Shown one piece after another: positions 1 through 7,297 of a stretch of DNA of 64,000 nt (position 1 is its first letter; every line of letters begins with the position of its first letter). The position numbers and the translations under genes were made by a program. Source of the stretch: Mesorhizobium sp. WSM3860 (GTDB lineage Bacteria > Pseudomonadota > Alphaproteobacteria > Rhizobiales > Rhizobiaceae); contig NZ_NSGF01000002.1 of assembly GCF_002294995.1 (NCBI RefSeq), positions 455,056 through 519,055 of the forward strand, in the 5' to 3' direction. The notes under the pieces were generated by a model. It searched no databases, was not told the DNA's origin, and saw only the letters and a list, made by a program, of their open reading frames with translations.

Positions 1-132
1 GTCGACCGCATCGTCGTCTTCCGGCGCGGCCGCATCGTTGCCAATTTGCGCAAGCAGGACACCGACGGCAACGACATCGTGGCTTACATCACCGGCGCCA
101 AGACCGGCCAGGCGGAGCTTCAGGCCGCCTGA
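1..132 (+). CDS. Sugar ABC transporter ATP-binding protein, C-terminal end (partial)
   Basis: Only the last 43 residues are inside the window, in frame from the first base to TGA at 130-132. The visible text VDRIVVFRRGRIVAN is the usual end of the nucleotide-binding domain of RbsA/MglA-type sugar importers, just after the switch histidine, followed by a short tail ending TGQAELQAA. The next gene, 80 bases downstream on the same strand, is inositol 2-dehydrogenase, so the importer probably carries myo-inositol or a related polyol. That substrate is inferred from position only; the catalytic motifs lie outside the window. Confidence 0.75.
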   Translation, partial: VDRIVVFRRGRIVANLRKQDTDGNDIVAYITGAKTGQAELQAA

Positions 133-212
133 CGAGGCGCCATGACGGGATGACTAATCACCCGCGCCGAACGGGCGCGGACAAGTTTCTGAATCACCTC
201 AAAGGACATTCC

Positions 213-1205
213 ATGACTCTCCGCTTCGCTCTTCTCGGCGCCGGCCGTATCGGCAAGGTACATGCGCGCGCCGTTGCCTCCAACCCGCAGGCCAAACTGG
301 TGGCCGTGGCGGACGCCTTCGAGAAAGCGGCGACGGAGCTTGCCACCGCCTATGGCGCCGAGGTGCGCAGCATCGACGCCATCGAGCAGGCCAAGGACAT
401 CGAGGCCGTCATCATCTGCACCCCGACCGACACTCATGCCGACCTGATTGAGCGCTTCGCCAAGGCCGGCAAGGCGATCTTCTGCGAGAAGCCGATCGAC
501 CTCGACGTCAAGCGCGTCGAGCAGTGCCTGGCCGTGGTCGCGAAGGCCAATGCTACGCTGATGGTCGGCTTCAACCGCCGCTTCGACCCGCATTTCGCCG
601 CCGTCCGCAAGGCGATCGACGACGGCGCCATCGGCGATGTCGAGATGGTCACCATCACCTCGCGCGATCCGGGCGCACCGCCGCTCGACTACATCGCGCG
701 ATCCGGCGGCATTTTTCGCGATATGACCATCCATGATTTCGACATGGCGCGCTTCCTGCTCGGCGAAGAGCCGGTGGCCGTCAGCGCGCACGCCTCGGTG
801 CTGGTCGACAAGAAGATCGGCGAAGCGGGCGATTTCGATTCCGTCAGCGTCATCCTGGAAACGGCTTCCGGCAAGCAGGCCGTCATCTCCAATTCGCGCC
901 GCGCCACCTATGGCTACGACCAGCGCATCGAGGTGCATGGCTCGAAAGGCATGGTCGCGGCCGAGAACCAGCGGCCGGTGTCGATCGAGCTCGCCAACGA
1001 CAAGGGCTACACGCGCCCGCCGCTGCACGACTTCTTCATGACCCGCTACATTGACGCCTATGCCAACGAGATCGCTGCCTTCATTGCCGCCGCGACTGCT
1101 GGCAAGAAGGCGGCGCCGAGCGGCAAGGACGGACTGGTCGCCTTGAAGCTCGCGGATGCCGCTTTGGAGTCTGCGAAGACGGGCAAGACCGTCCGCGTCG
1201 ACTAA
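213..1205 (+). CDS. iolG: Inositol 2-dehydrogenase
   Basis: Oxidises myo-inositol to scyllo-inosose with NAD+, the first cytoplasmic step of inositol catabolism. The 330-residue protein has the Gfo/Idh/MocA layout: Rossmann fold with GAGRIG at residues 9-14, the CEKP motif with Lys93, and GGIFRDMTIHDFD around 165-177, giving the catalytic Asp170 and His174 expected of inositol dehydrogenases. The ATG at 213 was chosen because AAAGGA lies 7-12 bases upstream and the Rossmann motif then begins at the normal distance; an in-frame start at 150 would add 21 residues of unrelated sequence. It follows the sugar ABC ATPase and shares a pathway with iolCDEB at 8-14.6 kb. A related Gfo/Idh substrate cannot be excluded. 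Confidence 0.9.
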   Translation: MTLRFALLGAGRIGKVHARAVASNPQAKLVAVADAFEKAATELATAYGAEVRSIDAIEQAKDIEAVIICTPTDTHADLIERFAKAGKAIFCEKPIDLDVKRVEQCLAVVAKANATLMVGFNRRFDPHFAAVRKAIDDGAIGDVEMVTITSRDPGAPPLDYIARSGGIFRDMTIHDFDMARFLLGEEPVAVSAHASVLVDKKIGEAGDFDSVSVILETASGKQAVISNSRRATYGYDQRIEVHGSKGMVAAENQRPVSIELANDKGYTRPPLHDFFMTRYIDAYANEIAAFIAAATAGKKAAPSGKDGLVALKLADAALESAKTGKTVRVD

Positions 1206-1279
1206 TCACCGGCGAGCGTTTTGAGGATGGTCAGGTTGTCGGTCTACAGGGCTGGTGATTAGCCGAAACATCCATCACG

Positions 1280-1346
1280 TCGTCATCCTAGGGTCTTCGC
1301 GACGGAGCTTCGCTCCTGCTTCGCCCTCGGATGTCGACGTTGAGGA
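1280..1346. repeat. Dispersed palindromic repeat, family C, copy 1
   Basis: The block CGTCATCCTAGGGTCTTCGC followed by GACGGAGCTTCGCTCCTGCT is shared almost base for base with 13574-13635. Here the right arm has decayed (CCCTCGGATGTCGACG instead of CCCTAGGATGACGAAG), so the outer stem is largely lost. The inner GGAGCTTCGCTCC hairpin is kept. It lies in the 223-base gap between iolG and the SDR gene, which holds nothing else that I can identify except the SDR ribosome-binding site. Confidence 0.75.
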
Positions 1347-1428
1347 TGGGGCAAGGCACCGAGAAACCGATCGGAACCTCAATGAATCTCAAAAATCCAT
1401 CGATAATCACAAACACAGGAGCAGAGCG

Positions 1429-2223
1429 ATGAACGGTTTGGCCGGTCGCAATTCGGGAACCCGCGCCATCGTCACCGGCGGCGCGCAGGGCATCGGCTTC
1501 GCCGTTGCGGAAGCCTTGGCCGACGAGGGTTGCCGCGCGCTGGCGCTGGTCGGCCGCTCGCAGGAGAAAGGCGACAGGGCGGTCGCAGCGCTCAAGAAGA
1601 ACGGCGTCGATGCCATCTTCATCAGCGCCGACGTCGCCAAGGTCGCCGACTGCAAGCGCGCCGTCGCAACGGCGCTCGCGCATTTCGGCACCTTGAATGC
1701 GCTGGTCAACGCCGCCGCCACTTCTGCCCGCGGCTCGCTGGTCGAGACATCGGAAGAGCTTTTCGATCAGATCTTCGACACCAATGTGCGCGGCCCCTTT
1801 TTCCTGATGCAGGGCCTCGTCGCGCATCTCCTGGAGCGCAAGGCGCCGGGCTCGATCGTCAACGTGCTGTCGATGTCGGCGCATGCCGGCCAATCCTTCC
1901 TGACGCCCTATTCGACCAGCAAGGGCGCGCTGATGACGCTGACCAAGAATGTCGCCAGCGCCTACCGACGGAACCGCATCCGCTGCAATGCCGTGCTGCC
2001 CGGCTGGATGGACACCGAGGGCGAGGCGATCGTGCAGAAGAAGTGGCACGATGCGCCGGACGACTGGCTGGAAAAGGCCGAGGCCGCGCAGCCGATGGGC
2101 CAGCTGGTGAAGCCGGCGCAGCTTGCCCGGCTGATCACCTACATGCTGAGCCCGCAGGCCGGCGTCATGACCGGCTCGCTGGTCGATTACGACCAGAACA
2201 TCGCCGGCGTCGTCGGGGAATAG
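1429..2223 (+). CDS. SDR family NAD(P)-dependent oxidoreductase
   Basis: A classical short-chain dehydrogenase of 264 residues. It has the cofactor glycine motif TGGAQGIG near residue 15, an NAA motif in the fourth strand, NVLSMS carrying the catalytic serine, and the active-site YSTSK followed by the usual ALMTLTKN helix. The C-terminal half ends in a GSLVDYDQ stretch that replaces the typical GxxxxVDGG. The start at 1429 follows CAGGAGCAGAGCG, a good ribosome-binding site. It sits downstream of iolG on the same strand, so a role in inositol or inosose oxidation is plausible, but the substrate cannot be read from the sequence. Confidence 0.88.
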   Translation: MNGLAGRNSGTRAIVTGGAQGIGFAVAEALADEGCRALALVGRSQEKGDRAVAALKKNGVDAIFISADVAKVADCKRAVATALAHFGTLNALVNAAATSARGSLVETSEELFDQIFDTNVRGPFFLMQGLVAHLLERKAPGSIVNVLSMSAHAGQSFLTPYSTSKGALMTLTKNVASAYRRNRIRCNAVLPGWMDTEGEAIVQKKWHDAPDDWLEKAEAAQPMGQLVKPAQLARLITYMLSPQAGVMTGSLVDYDQNIAGVVGE

Positions 2224-2347
2224 GGCAACCGAGTAGTCTCGCGTCCAGAACCAGCTCGGCTGTGCGTGCAGGTGTGATTAGCTCGCGCGCCTACCCGGCG
2301 TTCGGCCTCTGAAAGCCCTCTGTTGCCGCAGCATCGCTATTCCCATA

Positions 2348-2371
2348 TAGTCAAGATAGTCAGAGTAGTCA
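2348..2371 (+). promoter_or_regulatory. Triple TAGTCA direct repeat at the antitoxin start
   Basis: TAGTCA occurs at 2348-2353, 2357-2362 and 2366-2371, exactly 9 bases apart, and the last copy runs into the antitoxin ATG at 2371. Phd/YefM antitoxins usually repress their own promoter by binding short repeats with the toxin as co-repressor, so this is a candidate operator. No convincing ribosome-binding site precedes the ATG, because the repeats occupy that place. Confidence 0.5.
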
Positions 2372-2643
2372 TGGGGCTGAAAATGCTGCCCAAAGAAGAT
2401 GCGAGTTGGACGGTCGCAGGGGCAAAAGCCCGGCTCTCGGAGGTTATAGATCGGGCGCAATCGTCGCCGCAGACGATCACCCGAAACGGCAAACCAAGCG
2501 TGGTCGTCGTGTCGGCAGAGGAATGGCGGCGGAAGACCGCACGCAAAGGGACACTTGCAGAGTTCCTGCTGGAGTCGCCGCTGCGCGGCTCCGATCTGAA
2601 CCTCGAGCGTCAACGGGACGAACCGCGTGACCTGCCGCTGTGA
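2371..2643 (+). CDS. Type II antitoxin, Phd/YefM family
   Basis: A 90-residue protein with the prevent-host-death fold: the opening SWTVAGAKARLSEVIDRAQ, then QTITRNGKPSVVVVSAEEWRR, the standard Phd dimer and DNA-binding unit. The C-terminal tail (ESPLRGSDLNLER) is the segment that normally wraps the toxin. ATG at 2371 is preferred; 2383 in the same frame is an alternative. The gene overlaps the toxin start by 4 bases (GTGA), so the two are translationally coupled. It probably neutralises the PIN RNase next door and represses the pair through the TAGTCA repeats. Confidence 0.88.
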   Translation: MGLKMLPKEDASWTVAGAKARLSEVIDRAQSSPQTITRNGKPSVVVVSAEEWRRKTARKGTLAEFLLESPLRGSDLNLERQRDEPRDLPL

Positions 2644-3062
2644 GGCTGCTGCTCGATACGAATGTCCTGTCCGAGGTGACAAGGCCGGCGCCGGACGCTC
2701 GCGTCTTGGAGTGGCTGGACGGGCTTGACGAGGACCGCTCCTTCATCAGCGTCGTGTCGATCGCCGAGATTCGGCGCGGCGTTGCTCTGATGAATGAGGG
2801 CCGTAAACGCGAGGCGCTGGCTGAATGGCTCGCCCGGGACTTGCCGCAGCGCTTCGAACACCGAGTTTTGCCGGTGGACGAGTCGGTTGCCCTGGCTTGG
2901 GGTGACCTGATGGGTCTTGCCAAGCGCCGCGGTCGCGGTCTGTCATCCATGGACGGACTGATCGCAGCCACCGCGATTGCGCAGCAGCTCACTTTGGCAA
3001 CGCACAATACGAAGGATTTCGAAGGCCTTGGGATTGAGCTCTTCGATCCTTGGATCGCATGA
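2640..3062 (+). CDS. Type II toxin, PIN-domain RNase (VapC/FitB-like)
   Basis: A 140-residue PIN-domain nuclease with the full set of acidic residues: Asp6 in LLLDTNVLSE, Glu43 in SIAEIRRG, Asp105 in LSSMDGLIAATA, and the closing THNTKDF with Asp126. These bind Mg2+ in VapC and FitB toxins, which cut specific tRNAs or other RNAs. It starts at GTG 2640 inside the antitoxin stop codon. The pairing with a Phd-type rather than VapB-type antitoxin matches the FitB-like branch common in rhizobia. It appears intact, so it should be an active toxin held in check by the upstream gene. Confidence 0.9.
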   Translation: MRLLLDTNVLSEVTRPAPDARVLEWLDGLDEDRSFISVVSIAEIRRGVALMNEGRKREALAEWLARDLPQRFEHRVLPVDESVALAWGDLMGLAKRRGRGLSSMDGLIAATAIAQQLTLATHNTKDFEGLGIELFDPWIA

Positions 3063-3164
3063 CCAGAACATTGCGGCTCGAAAGCGCCCAAGGTGCCCCG
3101 TCACAGGGAAATGCCTCAATGTACCCATACTGGATACTGAGACAATGCGTAGCCTGAAGAGGCA

Positions 3165-3193
3165 CGTGACAAGCGCCCCGGCATCGACTATAT
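3165..3193 (+). promoter_or_regulatory. Promoter of the aroG leader (rhizobial sigma-70 type)
   Basis: CGTGAC at 3165-3170 and CTATAT at 3188-3193 are separated by exactly 17 bases, matching 11 of 12 positions of the Sinorhizobium consensus CTTGAC-N17-CTATAT. Transcription should start about 7-8 bases further on, at 3200-3201, which is the first base of an ATG. The leader peptide would then be translated from a leaderless mRNA. Confidence 0.65.
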
Positions 3194-3200
3194 GAGCCGC

Positions 3201-3278
3201 ATGATCCACCTGACCGCCTCGTTTTGGTACTTTTACTACGACAGCTCGCTGGCGGCGGGAGGATTGCGCTCGATCTGA
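3201..3278 (+). CDS. Aromatic-rich leader peptide of the aroG attenuator
   Basis: A 25-codon open frame ending in TGA at 3276. Residues 8-13 are FWYFYY, six aromatic codons in a row covering phenylalanine, tryptophan and tyrosine, exactly the end products of the pathway that aroG feeds. No Shine-Dalgarno is visible; the predicted transcription start coincides with the ATG. An in-frame ATG at 3192 would lie inside the -10 box and is therefore less likely. In attenuation systems the ribosome stalls on such codons when charged tRNA is scarce and lets an antiterminator form. The peptide itself probably has no other function. Confidence 0.75.
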   Translation: MIHLTASFWYFYYDSSLAAGGLRSI

Positions 3279-3299
3279 AGATTGCAGCATCTAAATCCG

Positions 3300-3326
3300 A
3301 AAAGCCGCCAGACCTGGCGGCTTTTT
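3300..3326 (+). terminator. Intrinsic terminator of the aroG attenuator
   Basis: AAAGCCGCCA at 3301-3310 pairs perfectly with TGGCGGCTTT at 3315-3324 across a 4-base loop, followed by the T-run at 3322-3326. CTGGCGGC at 3249-3256, inside the leader frame just after the aromatic codons, is identical to the 3' arm and can pair with GCCGCCAG at 3304-3311, giving an 8-bp competing antiterminator. A ribosome stalled at 3222-3239 would leave 3249-3256 free. Confidence 0.8.
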
Positions 3327-3366
3327 CGTTTCAGCCGGCAGGTCTCCTAACCAGGAGCAGAAAGCC

Positions 3367-4458
3367 GTGTTGACCACCACAGACGACCTTCGGGTCAAGG
3401 AACTCAAAGTCCTGAGCACGCCGGACGAGGTGATGCGCGAGATACCGCGCTCGCTGACGGCGACGCGCACCGTTGCCGCTTCGCGCAACGCCATCCATTC
3501 CATCCTGACCGGGGCCGACGATCGACTGGTAGTCATCGTCGGCCCTTGTTCCATCCACGATCCGGTCGCCGCCGTGGACTACGCCAGCCGTCTGGCGGCG
3601 CTGCGCGAGGCCCTGGCGGACCGGCTCGAGATCGTCATGCGCGTCTATTTCGAGAAGCCGCGCACCACGGTCGGCTGGAAGGGCCTGATCAACGATCCCG
3701 ACCTCAACGGCAGCTTCAACATCGACAAGGGCTTGCGGATGGCGCGCAACGTGCTGTCGGCCGTCAACAATCTCGGCCTGCCGGCGGCGACCGAGTTCCT
3801 CGACATGGCGACGCCGCAATACATCGCCGACCTCGTCGCCTGGGGCGCCATCGGCGCGCGCACGACCGAAAGCCAGATCCACCGCGAGCTGGCGTCGGGC
3901 CTCTCTTGCCCGGTCGGTTTCAAGAACGGCACCGACGGCAATCTGAGAATCGCCGGCGAGGCGGTGAAGTCGGCGGCGCAGCCGCATCATTTCATGGCGG
4001 TCACCAAAGGCGGCCGCAGCGCGATCGCGGCGACGACCGGCAACGAAGACTGCCATGTCATCCTGCGTGGCGGGGTCGTGCCGAACTACGACGCGGCAAG
4101 TGTGGACGCGGCCGCCGCGGAGCTCGGCCGCATCGGCATCGCGCCGCGCCTGATGATCGATGTCAGTCACGCCAACAGCGGCAAGAAGCCGGAGAACCAG
4201 CCGAAAGTCGCGCACGACGTGGCGGGCCAGGTCGCAGCGGGCGACGAGCGCATCATCGGAATCATGATCGAGAGCAATCTCGTCGCCGGCCGTCAGGACG
4301 TCGTGCCCGGCAAGCCGCTCGTCCACGGCCAGAGCATCACCGACGGCTGTATCGACTGGGCGACCACCGAGACGGTGCTGCACGGTCTTGCCGGCGCGGT
4401 CGAGTGGCGCCGGTCGGTGAAGCGCGAACTGCTCGCCACCCGTCAGGGCGCCGCCTGA
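3367..4458 (+). CDS. aroG: 3-deoxy-7-phosphoheptulonate (DAHP) synthase, class I
   Basis: Condenses phosphoenolpyruvate and erythrose 4-phosphate, the entry step of the shikimate pathway. The 363-residue protein is a class I (AroF/G/H) enzyme: GPCSIHDP with the metal ligand Cys61, RVYFEKPRTTVGWKG at 92-106, GARTTESQ at 163-170 and KNGTDG at 186-191. The GTG at 3367 is favoured by AGGAG at 3353-3357. Expression should be controlled by the aromatic attenuator directly upstream; feedback inhibition is usual in the family, but which amino acid acts here cannot be seen. Many rhizobia also carry a class II enzyme, so this may be one of two isozymes. Confidence 0.93.
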   Translation: MLTTTDDLRVKELKVLSTPDEVMREIPRSLTATRTVAASRNAIHSILTGADDRLVVIVGPCSIHDPVAAVDYASRLAALREALADRLEIVMRVYFEKPRTTVGWKGLINDPDLNGSFNIDKGLRMARNVLSAVNNLGLPAATEFLDMATPQYIADLVAWGAIGARTTESQIHRELASGLSCPVGFKNGTDGNLRIAGEAVKSAAQPHHFMAVTKGGRSAIAATTGNEDCHVILRGGVVPNYDAASVDAAAAELGRIGIAPRLMIDVSHANSGKKPENQPKVAHDVAGQVAAGDERIIGIMIESNLVAGRQDVVPGKPLVHGQSITDGCIDWATTETVLHGLAGAVEWRRSVKRELLATRQGAA

Positions 4459-4466
4459 CAACCTTG

Positions 4467-4496
4467 GCTGAGGGCGGCGTTCACGCCGCCCTCAGC
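4467..4496. terminator. Hairpin between convergent aroG and lysE
   Basis: GCTGAGGGCGGCG at 4467-4479 pairs perfectly with CGCCGCCCTCAGC at 4484-4496 across a 4-base loop. It overlaps the last codons of the convergent lysE gene and could stop transcription from both sides. No T-run follows on either strand, so a true intrinsic terminator is not certain. Confidence 0.5.
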
Positions 4497-5116
4497 CCTT
4501 CCCATGCGGTGAATACCGAGACCGCGAATAGAAGCAGCCCGGCCGCACGGCCGGCAATGACCGTCGCCTGCGGATTGCCGACCAGAAGCGCCCGGCTGCG
4601 CCCGGCCGTGATGGCGAGCCCGCCATAGATCCCTGCTTGCGTGGCGACCGTCAGCAGTCCCATGACGGAGGCCTGCATCCAGATCGGACCGTAAGCCGGC
4701 TTCAGGAATTGCGGATAGACCGCAAGAATGAAGAGATAGGCCTTGGGATTGATCAGGCAGGTGACCAATCCCTGGCGAAAGGCTTTCCGGGCGGAGCGGC
4801 TGCCGGCCGGCCCGTCATCGCCGACGGTAATCGAGCTGCGCATCAGCGAAATTCCGATATAGGCCATATAAGCGGCGCCGGCGATCAGCAGCGGCTTGAA
4901 CAGGACCGGCACGAAATGCATCAGCAGCCCGACGCCGATCGCCCCGTTCAGCGTATGCACCGCGCCCCCCAGCATGATGCCGCCGGTCGCCGCCAGTCCC
5001 CTGTCGCGCCCCCCGGTCAGCGCATTGGCCAGCACGAACAGCATGTCCATGCCGGGAACGGCGATGATGCCGAACAGCAGGATGAAGAAGAGCCAGAGAT
5101 TTTCCGCATAACTCAT
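4481..5116 (-). CDS. LysE/RhtB family amino acid exporter
   Basis: A 211-residue inner-membrane protein with the LysE fold: an opening hydrophobic helix (NLWLFFILLFGIIAVPGMDMLFVLANAL) carrying the family PGxD/N motif, a long loop near residue 90, and NPKAYLFILAVYPQF in the middle, the conserved NPK segment. About six membrane segments are expected. The start MSYAENLW at 5116 fits the family length; a longer frame upstream runs through the promoter region and has no family similarity. It is divergent from a WYL regulator across 127 bases holding repeated GTCAGTTG sites, so that regulator likely controls it. The exported compound is unknown. Confidence 0.87.
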   Translation of the reverse strand: MSYAENLWLFFILLFGIIAVPGMDMLFVLANALTGGRDRGLAATGGIMLGGAVHTLNGAIGVGLLMHFVPVLFKPLLIAGAAYMAYIGISLMRSSITVGDDGPAGSRSARKAFRQGLVTCLINPKAYLFILAVYPQFLKPAYGPIWMQASVMGLLTVATQAGIYGGLAITAGRSRALLVGNPQATVIAGRAAGLLLFAVSVFTAWEGLRAA

Positions 5117-5223
5117 GTCAGTTGCCTGTCGCAGCGACCACCAAGGACGCTGAGAAATCTGTTGATTTTCAAAACGGTGCGCGGCCCTATAGGTCACCCC
5201 AACTGACGGGGGTGTGTCAGTTG
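5117..5223. promoter_or_regulatory. Divergent control region with GTCAGTTG operator sites
   Basis: CAACTGAC at 5200-5207 and GTCAGTTG at 5216-5223 form a perfect inverted repeat with an 8-base spacer, about 20 bases before the regulator ATG. A third GTCAGTTG lies at 5117-5124, touching the lysE start codon. CTATAG at 5187-5192 could be the -10 of the regulator, which would put its transcription start at the palindrome. The placement fits a regulator acting on both genes. Confidence 0.55.
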
Positions 5224-5243
5224 CGTTTCGATCGAGTGAGGAA

Positions 5244-5948
5244 ATGCGCAAGGCCTCGCGCCTGTTCGAAATCATCCAGATACTGCGGCTGGCCAAGAAG
5301 CCGGTGACGGCGGCGACGATTGCCGAGCTACTGGAAGTGACGGTACGCTCGGTGTATCGCGATATCGTAGCGCTGCAGGCGATGCGCGTGCCGATCGAGG
5401 GCGGTCGCGGCATCGGCTATATCCTGCGTCCTGGCTTCGACCTGCCGCCGCTGATGTTTTCGATCGAGGAGATGGAGGCGATCGTGCTGTCGCTGGCGCT
5501 GCTCGAACGCACCGGCGACGATGAGCTCAAACAGGCGGCAAAACGCGTCGGCGCCAAGATCGCCGGCGCCGTGCCGCCGCCCTTGCGCCAGACGCTCGAC
5601 GCCAACGCTCTTCATGCCTGGGGTTTTGCCGCACCTTCCGCGGCGGCGGTCGATCTGGCGCTGGTGCGCCGCGCCATCCGCGACGAGGAGAAGCTCGACC
5701 TTGCCTATCGCGACGAAGCCGGCCGTGCCACGCAGCGTATCGTCCGCCCGATCGCGCTCATCTACTACGCCGAGACGGCCAACATCGTCGCCTGGTGCGA
5801 GCTGCGCCAGGCGATCCGCAATTTCCGCAGCGACCGCATCGAGGATTGCCAGCCAACCGGCCTATGGTTCAAAGGCGAAGGCGATCTACTGCGGCAGGTT
5901 TGGGTGGACGGTTGGGAGATCAATGCGGCAGCAGCCGCCGGCACCTGA
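5244..5948 (+). CDS. HTH/WYL-domain transcriptional regulator (YafY-like)
   Basis: A 234-residue DNA-binding protein. Residues 1-60 are a winged helix (RLFEIIQILRLAKKPVTAATIAELLEVTVRSVYRDI by pattern), and PIEGGRGIGYILRPGFDLPPLMFS is the linker typical of YafY proteins. A WYL-type ligand domain follows, with LALVRRAIRDEEKLDLAYRDEAG near 145-170 and a final VDGW. The WYL triad is degenerate (VRPIALIYYAETANIVAWCELR). ATG 5244 follows GTGAGGA; an upstream GTG at 5214 lies in the operator and is less likely. It is divergent from the LysE exporter and probably regulates it and itself. The ligand is unknown. Confidence 0.87.
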   Translation: MRKASRLFEIIQILRLAKKPVTAATIAELLEVTVRSVYRDIVALQAMRVPIEGGRGIGYILRPGFDLPPLMFSIEEMEAIVLSLALLERTGDDELKQAAKRVGAKIAGAVPPPLRQTLDANALHAWGFAAPSAAAVDLALVRRAIRDEEKLDLAYRDEAGRATQRIVRPIALIYYAETANIVAWCELRQAIRNFRSDRIEDCQPTGLWFKGEGDLLRQVWVDGWEINAAAAAGT

Positions 5949-5960
5949 AGGGGAATCGGC

Positions 5961-7070
5961 TTACCTCACATCCACCCAGCGCTGTTGCTGGAACGATCGC
6001 GCCATCGCATGCACGGTGCGCTCGATCTCCAGCCCCTCGTCGAAGTCGATGATCCGCGCCGGTTTGCCGGCGATCCGCATCAGCAGCTCGCGGCATTCGA
6101 TCATCTTGAGGTCGTTGAAGCCGAGGCCGTGGCCGGGCGCCGGCAGGAACGAATCGTAGGGCTTGTGGTGCGGCGCCACCAGGATCGTGCGGTAGCCCTG
6201 CTCGGTCGGCCGGTCGGCGGTCAGATAAAGCTGGAACTCGTTCATCCGCTCCTGGTCGTAGAGGATCGAGCCTTTCGAGCCGAAGATCTGGAGGGCGATA
6301 CGGCCCTTGCGGCCCCAGGCCGACCGGTTGACCAGCAGCGTGCCGGCGACACCGTTCTCCAGATGCATCAGCACGCTGGCGATATCGTAGGTCTCGACCG
6401 CACGGCGGCCGCCGGAGGCGACGCGCCGGTCGGCATAGGGTTTCGCCATGTCGCACATGACGCGGGCGACGCGGCCGAACAGCACCTTGATCAGCGACAG
6501 CGGATGCACCGCGAAATCGTCGAGCGCGCCATAACCCGAAGCCGCCTCATGCTTCCAGAAGAACAGCGCCTCGGGATCGGCCATGAAATCCTCGTCCATC
6601 TCGATGCGCACGAGATTGACGTCGCCGATGATCTTGTCCTCGAGCAGCGCGCCGATATGGCGGATGGCCGGGTTCTGAATGTAGTTGTAGCCGAGCACCG
6701 CGGCCTTGCCGGATTTCGTCGCTGCCTTCGCCATCGCCTCGGCCTCGGCAAAACTGGGCGCCATCGGCTTCTCGCACCACAGATGCTTACCGGCTTCGAG
6801 GATGGCGATCGCCATTTCCGGATGGAACTGGTTGGGCGTGGTCAGCGAGACGACGTCGACCTGCGGATCGTTGACGACGGCGCGCCAGTCGCCCGAGCCT
6901 CGGGCGAAGCCGAACTCGGCCGCTTTGCGCTTTGCGAGCTCGTCATTGACCTCACCCAGATGCACCAGCCTCGGCTTCTCGACATCGGGAAACACGGTGC
7001 CGACCGCATTCCAGGCGATGGCGTGGCACTTGCCCATGAAGCCCGTGCCGATGAGGCCCACTCCGACCAT
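5961..7070 (-). CDS. Gfo/Idh/MocA family oxidoreductase
   Basis: A 369-residue NAD(P)-dependent dehydrogenase. GLIGTGFMG at residues 5-13 is the nucleotide-binding turn and WCEKPM at 98-103 carries the active-site lysine of the family. DDFAVHPLSL in the middle replaces the usual GGxxxDxGxH. It is convergent with the WYL regulator and divergent from iolR, so IolR may control it. The location suggests oxidation of an inositol isomer or inositol derivative, as for the IolW/IolX/IolU-type paralogues found in iol clusters, but the substrate is not settled by the sequence. Confidence 0.87.
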   Translation of the reverse strand: MVGVGLIGTGFMGKCHAIAWNAVGTVFPDVEKPRLVHLGEVNDELAKRKAAEFGFARGSGDWRAVVNDPQVDVVSLTTPNQFHPEMAIAILEAGKHLWCEKPMAPSFAEAEAMAKAATKSGKAAVLGYNYIQNPAIRHIGALLEDKIIGDVNLVRIEMDEDFMADPEALFFWKHEAASGYGALDDFAVHPLSLIKVLFGRVARVMCDMAKPYADRRVASGGRRAVETYDIASVLMHLENGVAGTLLVNRSAWGRKGRIALQIFGSKGSILYDQERMNEFQLYLTADRPTEQGYRTILVAPHHKPYDSFLPAPGHGLGFNDLKMIECRELLMRIAGKPARIIDFDEGLEIERTVHAMARSFQQQRWVDVR

Positions 7071-7090
7071 GTCGATGTCTCCGCGCTAGA

Positions 7091-7136
7091 GCAAATTCCA
7101 GGAAAAGTGTGAAGCGGTTTTCCGCCCGGAATTGCG
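7091..7136. repeat. Dispersed repeat, family D, copy 1
   Basis: The segment from GCAAATTCCAGGAAAAGTGT through GAAGCGGTTTTCCG to CCGGAATTGCG has a near-identical reverse-complement partner at 62987-63033 upstream of gpmA. The ends are inverted (AATTCC and GGAATT), so it can fold. It lies in the iolR/dehydrogenase divergent region. Confidence 0.75.
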
Positions 7137-7297
7137 TCAACAAACAGGTAGACTGGTTCCGCGTTTCGCGGGACCGGTCTGGGAAGAATTCGTATGGATG
7201 AATTAATCCATTTCAGCCGAGAATGGAACGTCCAAATCATTTTTTATGGTGTTCTTGCGCGAAACCGCTATGATGAGGCAGGAGAGGGAACACCAGC

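Noticed and set aside
120..1028. A long minus-strand frame opposite iolG.
   Set aside because: Antisense shadow of a strongly supported dehydrogenase.
3192..3200. ATG at 3192 as the start of the aroG leader peptide.
   Set aside because: It lies inside the predicted -10 box, so it would not be transcribed from that promoter; ATG 3201 at the expected start site is preferred.
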